Origin: Hoeflea sp038900095
Lineage (GTDB): Bacteria; Pseudomonadota; Alphaproteobacteria; Rhizobiales; Rhizobiaceae
Direction: 5' to 3'
Assembly: GCF_038900095.1 (NCBI RefSeq)
Contig: NZ_JBBMQQ010000011.1
Location: forward strand, 1-64,000
DNA length: 64,000 nucleotides
Part shown: in pieces, positions 34,223 to 42,211 of the stretch
Layout: each line of letters opens with the position of its first letter
How positions within the stretch are numbered: the stretch's first letter is position 1
Translations under genes and position numbers: made by a program
The notes under the pieces: model-generated
The model's input: the letters and a program-made list of their open reading frames with translations, nothing else
Told to the model about the DNA's origin: nothing
The model's database searches: none

Positions 34223-35440
34223 TCAATAGCGACGGATCGCATCCAGTACCTTCTGCGATGGAATCGCCTCGCCGGTCAAGCCGACGCGGGACTGGAAGGC
34301 CGCGATGGCGGCCTTTGAGCCCGAACCGAAATTGCCGTCGATCTCGCCATCGTAAAATCCGAGCCGCTTGAGCCGGGTCTGCAGCTCGAACTTCTCCTTG
34401 ACGTCGAGTGTTCCCGCGGGGCGGGGCCAGCGTTGGTCGACGCCGCCGTACCCGGCGATCTCATCGGCCAGAACACCGACGCCAAGGGCGTAGGAATCGG
34501 AATTGTTGTAGCGCTTGATAACGAAGAAATTCTTGGTCATCAGGAACGCCGGACCGTTGGCGCCGCCTGGCATCTTGAGTTCGGCGCGGCGGCTGCCGAC
34601 AGGAAAGCCCTTGCCGCCTGGACGGGTGAAGCCGAGGGACGCCCATTCGGACAGGGTCTTGGTCTGGCCGTTGTACTTGGCGCCACCTCTGGGCGGTACC
34701 GCTTCATAGCCCCAGGTTTCACCGGTCCGCCAGCCATTCTTCTTGAGAAGGTTTGCGGCGGTCGCCAATGCGTCCGGGATGGAATTCCAGATGTCACGAT
34801 GGCCGTTGCCGTCGGCGTCGATCGCGAAAGCCAGGTAGCTGGTCGGAATGAACTGGGTGTGCCCCATGGCGCCAGCCCAGGATCCGGTCATCTCCCGGGT
34901 CGAAATGTCGCCCGATTGGAGGATCTTCAAGGCCGCCACGAGTTGCTTGCGTGCGAACTTGGCGCGCTTCCGGTCAGCATAGGCAAGGGTGGCGAGGGCC
35001 TGCGGAACATAATGCAGGCGGTCGGTCTTGGTGAGGATCTCGCCGTAATTCGATTCCATCGACCAGATGGCCAGCAGAATCGATGCGTCGACGCCGAAGT
35101 GACGCTCGATGGCTGACAGTGTCCTGGCATGCTGCGCCGCCATCTCGCGGCCCTTGGCGATGGTGTAGGGATTGACGCGGGAATCGAGATAGTCCCAAAC
35201 CTTGGTGGTGAATTCGGGCTGGTAACGGGCTTTTTCGAGCACCACTGGATCTGGTGCGGTGACGCCCCTAAATGCTGCTTCATAGGTCGAGCGCGAAATA
35301 CCGGCTTTGGCAGCGGTGCTGTAAAAGCTCGAGACCCATTTCTGGAAACCGGCATCTGCGTGTGCCGACAGAGGGGCGAAGACACCAGCAAAGAGGCAGA
35401 AGCTGGCGGCGCGAACAAATTTCCTGGGTGATCGGATCAT
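34223..35440 (-). CDS. Lytic murein transglycosylase (MltB-like) with peptidoglycan-binding domain
   Basis: A 405-residue periplasmic enzyme that cleaves the glycan strand of peptidoglycan. It has a signal peptide (ASFCLFAGVFAPLSAHA) and a transglycosylase domain with the catalytic Glu in LLAIWSMESNYG. Family segments are LATLAYADRKRAKF, GSWAGAMGHTQFIPTSYLAFA and KNGWRTGETWGYE. The C-terminal PG_binding_1 domain reads LQTRLKRLGFYDGEIDGNFG. The ATG at 35440 is chosen because it gives a proper signal peptide; the frame extends to 35524. It probably forms a pair with the DUF459 gene 59 bp downstream. Confidence 0.93.
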   Translation of the reverse strand: MIRSPRKFVRAASFCLFAGVFAPLSAHADAGFQKWVSSFYSTAAKAGISRSTYEAAFRGVTAPDPVVLEKARYQPEFTTKVWDYLDSRVNPYTIAKGREMAAQHARTLSAIERHFGVDASILLAIWSMESNYGEILTKTDRLHYVPQALATLAYADRKRAKFARKQLVAALKILQSGDISTREMTGSWAGAMGHTQFIPTSYLAFAIDADGNGHRDIWNSIPDALATAANLLKKNGWRTGETWGYEAVPPRGGAKYNGQTKTLSEWASLGFTRPGGKGFPVGSRRAELKMPGGANGPAFLMTKNFFVIKRYNNSDSYALGVGVLADEIAGYGGVDQRWPRPAGTLDVKEKFELQTRLKRLGFYDGEIDGNFGSGSKAAIAAFQSRVGLTGEAIPSQKVLDAIRRY

Positions 35441-35633
35441 GTTCCAAGCATCCTGTTGTTTAGGGCTGTTGCGGGTGACTGATCGATCATCATAGTCTGG
35501 AGCCGTCAACAAATCGTTTACCATATTCGCTGCCTGTATGTCCGCGTTTGCCTCTTCCTAACAAATGGTGCGTACTTCCCGAAAGGCACCGGGATGCACC
35601 GGTAAGATCATTTATGAGAAATGAGGAAAATAC

Positions 35634-36518
35634 ATGACGAAAATACGTAGAGTCCGGAAAGCTGTCTTGCCGGTTGCAGGTCTGGGGACCCGTTTCCTTC
35701 CCGCGACCAAGGCCGTGCCGAAGGAGATGCTGACCGTCGTAGACAAGCCGGTGGTTCAGTATGTCGTCGAAGAGGCCATGGCAGCCGGGATCGAGCATTT
35801 CGTATTCGTCACCGGCCGCAACAAGGCGGTTATCGAAGATCACTTCGACATTCAGGTGGAACTTGACGACACGCTTCGCGAGCGCGGCAAGAGCGCGGAA
35901 CTGAAGTCGCTCGAAGACATGCTGCCAAAGGCAGGGGCTACGAGCTTCACACGCCAGCAAGCCCCTCTCGGCCTTGGTCACGCCGTCTGGTGCGCCCGCG
36001 ACATCATTGGCGACGAGCCCTTTGCACTGCTGCTTCCCGACATGGTGATGCGTGACCAGGCCGGTTGCCTTTCCGGAATGGTGGATCTTTACAACAAGGT
36101 TGGCGGCAATATCGTCGCGGTGGCCGAATGCGATCCGGCGCAGGCGCACAAATACGGCATCGTCGGCAAAGGTGAAGATCTCGACGGCGGTTTTCGCATC
36201 ACGCAAATGGTGGAGAAGCCGGAACCGGGGACCGCGCCGTCAAACTACTACATCAATGGCCGCTATATCCTGCAGCCCGAAATCTTCGATATCCTGTCGA
36301 AGCAGGAGCGTGGCGCCGGCAACGAGATCCAGGTGACCGACGCGATGCTGAAACTGGCCGATCAGCAGCCGTTTTCAGCTTACCAGTTTGGCGGCGAAAC
36401 CTATGACTGCGGTTCCAAGGCCGGGTTCATCCTGGCCAATGTGGCCTTCGCTCTCGACCGGGATGATATCAAGTCGCAAGTGTTTGAAGATCTGAAAAAC
36501 ATGATTGCGAAGGCCTGA
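35634..36518 (+). CDS. galU: UTP-glucose-1-phosphate uridylyltransferase
   Basis: A 294-residue enzyme making UDP-glucose for exopolysaccharide, LPS and glucan synthesis. Motifs are VLPVAGLGTRFLPATKAVPK (nucleotide-binding signature), MLTVVDKPVVQYVVEEA, QAPLGLGHAVWCAR and LLLPDMVM. The start follows a clear GAGGAAAAT. It is divergent from the lytic transglycosylase and converges on an outer-membrane protein gene. Rhizobia often carry several paralogs (exoN-like); this one lacks other exo genes nearby and is probably the housekeeping copy. Confidence 0.93.
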   Translation: MTKIRRVRKAVLPVAGLGTRFLPATKAVPKEMLTVVDKPVVQYVVEEAMAAGIEHFVFVTGRNKAVIEDHFDIQVELDDTLRERGKSAELKSLEDMLPKAGATSFTRQQAPLGLGHAVWCARDIIGDEPFALLLPDMVMRDQAGCLSGMVDLYNKVGGNIVAVAECDPAQAHKYGIVGKGEDLDGGFRITQMVEKPEPGTAPSNYYINGRYILQPEIFDILSKQERGAGNEIQVTDAMLKLADQQPFSAYQFGGETYDCGSKAGFILANVAFALDRDDIKSQVFEDLKNMIAKA

Positions 36519-36569
36519 TCGCATCATCCGGCGGATTTCCCGAGGGGGCAGGCATGACGCGCCGGCCCC

Positions 36570-38171
36570 TTATCTGCGCAGCTTGAGACCCAATCCGAGG
36601 CGTGTCGTTTCCTCGTCGGTTCCGCCGGGCTCCTTGGTCCGCTCGTAGCTCGCGTCCGCTTCCAGATCGAGATAGCGGTTGATGCTCCAGGTCAGGCCGG
36701 CAGAGGCGCCGTAGCTGCGTTGATTGCTGCGGCCGCTGCCGGAATCATAATCCCGGTAGCCGGCGGTGGCTCCGAGCCGGGCAACCAGATTGCTGCGGAT
36801 CTGCTGCGACAGGGTGGAATCGAACTCATAGACCACGGCGCCCGACTGGCCGGCGGCTGTCGCCGATTCGAGTGTGGTTGCCAGACCGATATTGACGTTG
36901 GTTCCGCGCAGGGGCGACCAGGTGAGGTCGCCATCGACGGTAAGCCCCGAAATGTCTGCCAGATTGGCGTCATCGAGCGATCGCAGCACATATCCGGCGG
37001 CGAACTCCCCGGAGAGCTTTTCACCGAAATTGACTTCAGCGCCGGCGCGCCCGCCAAGGGTGGTCGAAGACCGTTCCGCGCCGGTTGAATCGATGCGCTG
37101 GTCATATTTTTCGCGGCCGACGGTTGCTTCGATAAACGGCACCAGTGCCGGCGAGACTTCGTAGCCGATCCGGGTGGTCAGTTCGGCGCCCAGCGTGTCA
37201 CGGTCATCCAGAAGAACGGCGGTTCCGTCGGCGAGTGTGGCGTCACCGTAAAGCTTGCGGGTGATGTCGAGGGTTGTTGCGCCGCGCAGCAGGCCCAGGT
37301 TTTTCTCGAGTCCAATGCTGGCGCGCAATTCGTGCACACCTGCCTGGGTGGTGGCACCGGAGATCGCATTCGGGTCGGTACGGCTTTCGCGGGAGTAGCT
37401 GTAGCCTGCGCCCAGCACGCCGCTGAGGTCATTGAATAGGTCCAGGTTCAGCCGGGCATTGATGTCTGCCGTCGGTGTTTCTGTTCCGGTGCCGGAGAGG
37501 TTCTTCTGCCAGGTTCCGGTGCCGTCGACGGTGAACTGATGCCGGGACCAGTCGGACTCGAGCGTGCCGGACAATGTTGTCTGGCTGTAGGTGCGGTTGG
37601 TCTTGGTTGCGCCGTAGCGGACCGCCTCATGGACGACCCCCTGGTCCAGCGTCGGCCGCAATGTCAGGGATCCGAACGAAAACCCCGGAACATCAGGCTC
37701 GTCCGCCGAGGGATCGAGCGGCAAGCCGTCAACGGTTCCGATACGGGCGTTCTGGCGCGCGAGGCTTGCGGCATAATCCTGATCGGCCTGGCTGAGGTCT
37801 GACGGAGAGCCGATCGTTCCGGTGATGTCTTCCGGAGCCGGCTGGACCAGGCTCGCTGCGGGGTCGGCTTGTCCGGCCGTACCTGCCGCAGCAAAGCTGT
37901 CGGTCTCGCCGGATGTTGGCGCAAAGCTTCCAGCGGGGCGAGGGGCGGGCAGCGCTCCGTAGAGTGTCGAAGCGGCACTGGGTGCGGTGGACGACGTCCG
38001 GTCCGTGGTGCCGCGGAGTTCAAACTGGTCGCTGGTAGAATTCGAACCCGATACGGTTTGCGCAAGCGCGCCGGGAATTGCCGTGAGCATGCAGAGTGCG
38101 GATACAGTGAGGCGAAGGCCGTCGCGCCGGACCGCCAGTCGTCTTTGTGCCGTGTTGATGCGGTCGCGCAT
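36570..38171 (-). CDS. Outer-membrane beta-barrel protein
   Basis: A 533-residue exported protein. After a signal peptide (LTVSALCMLTAIPGALAQ) comes a low-complexity Ala/Ser/Thr/Pro region to about residue 170. A long series of amphipathic strands follows, alternating with short turns (for example GTLESDWSRHQFTVDGTGTW, LSGEFAAGYVLRSLDD, SYGASAGLTWSINRYLDL) and ending in an aromatic/basic terminal strand (TRLGLGLKLRR). This matches the outer membrane beta-barrel (BBP2-like) family of rhizobia. Function is not known; being next to kpsF and galU it may concern surface polysaccharide. Confidence 0.8.
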   Translation of the reverse strand: MRDRINTAQRRLAVRRDGLRLTVSALCMLTAIPGALAQTVSGSNSTSDQFELRGTTDRTSSTAPSAASTLYGALPAPRPAGSFAPTSGETDSFAAAGTAGQADPAASLVQPAPEDITGTIGSPSDLSQADQDYAASLARQNARIGTVDGLPLDPSADEPDVPGFSFGSLTLRPTLDQGVVHEAVRYGATKTNRTYSQTTLSGTLESDWSRHQFTVDGTGTWQKNLSGTGTETPTADINARLNLDLFNDLSGVLGAGYSYSRESRTDPNAISGATTQAGVHELRASIGLEKNLGLLRGATTLDITRKLYGDATLADGTAVLLDDRDTLGAELTTRIGYEVSPALVPFIEATVGREKYDQRIDSTGAERSSTTLGGRAGAEVNFGEKLSGEFAAGYVLRSLDDANLADISGLTVDGDLTWSPLRGTNVNIGLATTLESATAAGQSGAVVYEFDSTLSQQIRSNLVARLGATAGYRDYDSGSGRSNQRSYGASAGLTWSINRYLDLEADASYERTKEPGGTDEETTRLGLGLKLRR

Positions 38172-38308
38172 GCGTCTTCGGTTCCGGACTCATCCAAATC
38201 TTGTCAAAGCGTAAACACTTGTGGTTAACGCAAGGTTTCGATCCTCCGCTTTGCGGATCGGTAATGTGGTTGATGGACACGGGCGTGGGGACGGGGTATT
38301 CGGGCCTG

Positions 38309-39304
38309 ATGAAGAAGATCTTGCCAGATTATCCACGCAGCGAGATGCTGAGCTCGGCCGGGCGCACGATCCAGACCGAGAAAGCCGGACTGGATGCGCT
38401 CTCGGCAGCCCTGGAAAACGGGCTGGCCGAACCATTCACGCGGGCGGTCGAGGCTATCGGAGCGATATCCGGGCGGGTCATCGTTACCGGTGTTGGCAAG
38501 AGCGGGCACATTGGCGCCAAGATCGCAGCCACCCTGGCCTCCACCGGCACACCGGCGCATTTCGTCCACCCCGCGGAAGCAAATCACGGCGACCTTGGAA
38601 TGATTGCCAAGGACGACGCGATCATCGTGTTGTCCTGGTCGGGTGAAACCGCCGAGTTGAAAGGCATTCTGGCCTATTCCCGGCGCTTCGGCATTCCACT
38701 TGTCGCTTTTACGGCGGGGGCTGATTCCGCTCTCGGGCGGGAGGCAGACATTGTGCTGTTGTTGCCGCGCGAGCAGGAGGCCTGCCCTCACGGCCTGGCG
38801 CCAACCACCTCGACATTGATGCAGCTGGCGCTGGGCGATGCGCTTGCGGTGGCGCTGCTTGAAGCCAAGGGATTTACCGCCGGCGACTTTCACACGTTCC
38901 ATCCGGGCGGAAAACTCGGCGCAACGCTGGCCCATGTGTCAGACGTCATGCACACCGGCGATTCCATTCCGCTGGTGCCGACAGGGACACCGGCGCCGGA
39001 CGCAATCATGACCCTGTCAGAGAGAAAGTTCGGCTGTGTCGGGGTAACCGGGCCGGACGGGCGCCTGATCGGCATTGTCACTGACGGTGACGTTGCGCGC
39101 AATCTGGGGCGCAATCTGGTTGATCAGCCGATCGATGCGATCATGACCAGCCAGCCGAAGACAATCGCGCCAACGGCCCTGGCCAGCACCGCGATGGCGA
39201 TCCTGAACAAGAACGCCATCGGCGCACTGATCGTGACAGATGAAAACCTTTCACCGGTCGGAATCGTGCATTTCCATGATCTTCTCAGGATCGGCGTGGC
39301 CTGA
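38309..39304 (+). CDS. kpsF: Arabinose-5-phosphate isomerase KpsF/GutQ
   Basis: A 331-residue isomerase making D-arabinose 5-phosphate, the Kdo precursor for LPS and capsule. The SIS domain has VIVTGVGKSGHIGAKIAATL, GDLGMIAKDDAIIVLSWSGE and the His/Glu-containing HPAEANHG. Two CBS domains follow (from about LVPTGTPAPDAIMTLSERKF and IDAIMTSQPKTIAPTALAS). Start is uncertain: earlier in-frame starts at 38201-38273 exist; 38309 gives the usual family length, though its ribosome site is weak. It is divergent from the outer-membrane protein gene. Confidence 0.92.
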   Translation: MKKILPDYPRSEMLSSAGRTIQTEKAGLDALSAALENGLAEPFTRAVEAIGAISGRVIVTGVGKSGHIGAKIAATLASTGTPAHFVHPAEANHGDLGMIAKDDAIIVLSWSGETAELKGILAYSRRFGIPLVAFTAGADSALGREADIVLLLPREQEACPHGLAPTTSTLMQLALGDALAVALLEAKGFTAGDFHTFHPGGKLGATLAHVSDVMHTGDSIPLVPTGTPAPDAIMTLSERKFGCVGVTGPDGRLIGIVTDGDVARNLGRNLVDQPIDAIMTSQPKTIAPTALASTAMAILNKNAIGALIVTDENLSPVGIVHFHDLLRIGVA

Positions 39305-39306
39305 GA

Positions 39307-39762
39307 TCAGGCCCGTTCGACCGTCAGGCTGCCGGCCTGTGCCGTGGTGATGCGCACGCGTGCGCCTGCAGGCAGGTCCGGGCCCTGCACGATCCAGGTC
39401 GTGTCGTCGAGCCTGATGCGGCCCTTGCCATTGGTGATCGGCTCTTCCAGCGTCGCTGTCCGGCCGACAAGGCCTTCGACGCGGCGGTTGAGCATCGGTT
39501 GATCGCTTTCGGCATTTGATCCCGACAAGCGCCGGCCAAGCAGGGCCAGGCCGATGGCCAGCACGGCGAAAATCAAAAACTGCAACTGCCAGCCCCACAA
39601 TGCGGTGCCCCAGAATGCAAACGACAAGGCGCCGACGACGATTGCCGCCAGTCCGATCCAGAGCAGGAAAACGCCAGGGATCAGGATTTCAAGGCCGAGA
39701 AAGACCAGGCCGACAATCCACCAACTCCAGGGACCGAGTTCGGTTACCAGGCCGGCAATCAT
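39307..39762 (-). CDS. NfeD-family membrane protein
   Basis: A 151-residue membrane protein with hydrophobic segments (WWIVGLVFLGLEILIPGVFLL, cut here into WWIVGLVFLGLE and ILIPGVFLLWIG; and IVVGALSFAFWGTALWG) and a C-terminal OB-fold domain (VGRTATLEEP, GRIRLDDTTWIVQG). NfeD proteins work with SPFH proteins in membrane quality control or microdomain organisation. The ATG overlaps the stop of the SPFH gene by 4 bp, so the two are coupled. Confidence 0.9.
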   Translation of the reverse strand: MIAGLVTELGPWSWWIVGLVFLGLEILIPGVFLLWIGLAAIVVGALSFAFWGTALWGWQLQFLIFAVLAIGLALLGRRLSGSNAESDQPMLNRRVEGLVGRTATLEEPITNGKGRIRLDDTTWIVQGPDLPAGARVRITTAQAGSLTVERA

Positions 39763-40787
39763 GTGTCCTGTTCTCCCTGCGGTCCGGCGGGATAATCCGG
39801 CGTCGTGGCGCGGGGCTGGCGCGGTGGCTGGCCGGGCACGCGTCTCGTGGCCTGAGCGGAACCGTCACCGCTGTTCTTGCCAAAAACTTCCTGCGCAATC
39901 GCACCAATGCCGCCGAGCGAGCCGATCAGCGAAGAGGCCTCCAGCGGCATCAGGATAACCTTCTGGTTCGGAGCGGAGGCAATCTTGCCGAGCGCTTCGG
40001 TGTATTTCTGTGCGACGAAATAGTTGATCGCCGATGTGTCGCCCTCGGCAATGGCGACCGACATCATCTGGGTGGCCTTGGCTTCGGCTTCGGCGAGCCG
40101 CTCACGGGCTTCGGCGTCCCGGAATGCAGCATCCCGGCGGCCCTCGGCTTCCAGGATGGCGGACTGCTTGGCACCCTCTGCACGCAGGATCTGTGAATTG
40201 CGCGAGCCTTCGGCTTCGAGGATATCGGCGCGTTTCTCGCGCTCGGCTTTCATCTGCCGGCCCATTGCCTCCACGAGGTCGAGGGGAGGCGCAATGTCCT
40301 TGATTTCAACACGGGTGATCTTGATGCCCCAGGGAGCTGCTGCCTGGTCAACAACCTTGAGGAGACGATCATTGATCGCATCGCGGTTGGAAAGCAGCTC
40401 ATCAAGATCCATCGACCCCATCACCGAGCGGATATTGGTCATGGTCAGGTTAAGCAGCGCCTGTTCAAGGTTGGAGACCTGATAGGCGGCTTCGGCGGCG
40501 TTGAGCACCTGGTAGAACGAGACAGCGTCAGCGGAGACGGAGGCATTGTCACGGGTGATGACTTCCTGGGTGGGAATGTCGAGCACCTGTTCCATGATGT
40601 TTATCTTGCGGCCGATGCGGTCGACAAACGGAACGATTATGTTCAGGCCCGGTGTCAGCGTGCGTGTGTAGCGGCCGAACCGCTCAACCGTGAAGGCAAA
40701 GCCCTGCGGGACCGTCTTGACCCCGGAAAACAGAACCAGAATTGCAATGACAACGACGACAATGGCCGTGATATCCAGTCCCAACAT
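39759..40787 (-). CDS. SPFH/Band 7 membrane protein (QmcA-like)
   Basis: A 342-residue protein with an N-terminal transmembrane helix (ITAIVVVVIAILVLFSG). It carries the SPFH/stomatin domain (VKTVPQGFAFTVERFGRYTRTL, given as VKTVPQGFAF and TVERFGRYTRTL; LDIPTQEVITRDNASV) and a Glu/Ala/Arg coiled coil (EREKRADILEAEGSRNSQI). It ends with a disordered Gly/Pro/Arg tail. These proteins assemble in inner-membrane microdomains together with NfeD partners and membrane proteases. GAGG precedes the ATG at 40787. It forms a two-gene operon with the NfeD gene. Confidence 0.92.
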   Translation of the reverse strand: MLGLDITAIVVVVIAILVLFSGVKTVPQGFAFTVERFGRYTRTLTPGLNIIVPFVDRIGRKINIMEQVLDIPTQEVITRDNASVSADAVSFYQVLNAAEAAYQVSNLEQALLNLTMTNIRSVMGSMDLDELLSNRDAINDRLLKVVDQAAAPWGIKITRVEIKDIAPPLDLVEAMGRQMKAEREKRADILEAEGSRNSQILRAEGAKQSAILEAEGRRDAAFRDAEARERLAEAEAKATQMMSVAIAEGDTSAINYFVAQKYTEALGKIASAPNQKVILMPLEASSLIGSLGGIGAIAQEVFGKNSGDGSAQATRRVPGQPPRQPRATTPDYPAGPQGEQDT

Positions 40788-40936
40788 GCCCGAAGACCTC
40801 CTCTGCCGGATTCAAATTGCGCGTTTGCGCCGCGTGTCTAGACAGGTAGTGGGTCTGGCCAGTGCTTGCAATCTTGGCGGATGATTATCTTGGACCGGGA
40901 TTGCCGGGCGGATCCTGCCAAATTGCCGGATTGTTG

Positions 40937-42001
40937 TCAGATCCAACCCTGGAGTTCCCGCCGGACAACGGTCTCAAGCACCTTCATGCCACCCTCTGAA
41001 TCGTTGAGACAGGGGATGTGGGTGAAGTGTTCGCCGCCGTTCTCGTGGAAGATCTCGCCTGCCTCGCCGGCAATTTCCTCGAGCGTTTCGAGACAATCGG
41101 AGACAAAGCCGGGATTGATCACGGCGATGCGCTTGACGCCATCCTTTGCCAGCTTCTCGACGGTCTTGTCGGTGTAGGGCTGCAGCCACTCTTCAGGCCC
41201 GAAGCGGGACTGGAAGGTCGGCATCAGCCTTTCCTTTGGCCAGCCCAGCCGTTCACGCACCAGCCGCGCGGTTTTCAGGCACTGACAGTGATAGGGATCG
41301 CCCTTGAGGAAATAGGATTTCGGGATGCCGTGGAACGAGGTGAGCACGATTTCCGGTTCCCAGTCGAGCCCGGCGAGATGGGTCTCGATCGACTGGGCGA
41401 TCGCCTCGATATAGGCGGGGTCGTCGTGATAGGGCGGGACGGTCCTGAGCGCCGGCTGCCAGCGCATCTTCATCATCGCCTCGAACGCCTTGTCATTGAC
41501 TGTGGCGGTGGTGGCGGCGGCATATTGCGGGTAGAGCGGAAACAGCACGATCCGGTCGCAGCCTGCATCCTTGAGCGCATTGAGCTTGTCGGAAATGGAT
41601 GGCTGGCCATAGCGCATCGCCCAGTCGACCATTACCGAGGGGTGGGACGCCAGCATCTCGCCGAGCCTGTCTGACTGGTTGCGGGTGTAGGTTCTCAGAT
41701 AACTCTCATCGAGATCCTTGTTCCAGATTTCCTCGTAGGCCTTGCCGACGCGTCCGGGACGGGTGTTGAGGACGATGCCGAACAGGATCGGATACCAGAA
41801 GAACCGTGACCATTCGATCACACGCCGGTCTGTCAGGAACTCCTTGAGATAGCGCCGCATGGACTTGTAATCGGTGCCATCGGGCGTACCGAGGTTGACG
41901 ATCAGCACGCCGACCTTCTGGATTTTCACCGGCGGATGCTCCGGCGGAAGCTCACCCACGGTACGGCTTTGTTCTTCAGTCAGGATCATGGGGGTGCTCA
42001 C
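40937..42001 (-). CDS. hemH: Ferrochelatase
   Basis: A 354-residue enzyme that inserts Fe2+ into protoporphyrin IX, the last step of heme synthesis. Motifs are VGVLIVNLGTPDG, PLYPQYAAATTATV, LTSFHGIPKSYFLKGDPY (catalytic His in SFHGIP) and the C-terminal GFVSDCLETLEEIAGE. The start is a GTG at 42001 with GGAA about 8 bases upstream; an ATG at 41989 is an alternative. It is a single gene on the minus strand. No [2Fe-2S]-ligand Cys tail is evident. Confidence 0.94.
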   Translation of the reverse strand: MSTPMILTEEQSRTVGELPPEHPPVKIQKVGVLIVNLGTPDGTDYKSMRRYLKEFLTDRRVIEWSRFFWYPILFGIVLNTRPGRVGKAYEEIWNKDLDESYLRTYTRNQSDRLGEMLASHPSVMVDWAMRYGQPSISDKLNALKDAGCDRIVLFPLYPQYAAATTATVNDKAFEAMMKMRWQPALRTVPPYHDDPAYIEAIAQSIETHLAGLDWEPEIVLTSFHGIPKSYFLKGDPYHCQCLKTARLVRERLGWPKERLMPTFQSRFGPEEWLQPYTDKTVEKLAKDGVKRIAVINPGFVSDCLETLEEIAGEAGEIFHENGGEHFTHIPCLNDSEGGMKVLETVVRRELQGWI

Positions 42002-42160
42002 GGTCGCGTTCCATTCGAGTGTTCATCGGTCTTGCTCAACCGGCGGAGGATCGTGCGAGCCGTTCTGTCTGCCCGGCAGCCGATTAGCCGTTGAGCCGGA
42101 ACATAGAGACATCAAACGACAAATCAATCTTCGGCTGATGCGGCTTTTTGCCAAATCGCC

Positions 42161-42190
42161 AAAACAAAAGGGCCCGGAAAACCGGGCCCT
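42161..42190 (-). terminator. Intrinsic terminator of the 5'-nucleotidase gene
   Basis: Eight-bp stem GGGCCCGG/CCGGGCCC with a 4-base loop (42170-42189), followed on the minus strand by TTTTGTTTT. Confidence 0.85.
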
Positions 42191-42211
42191 CTCTTGAAGC
42201 TGGTGGTTAAC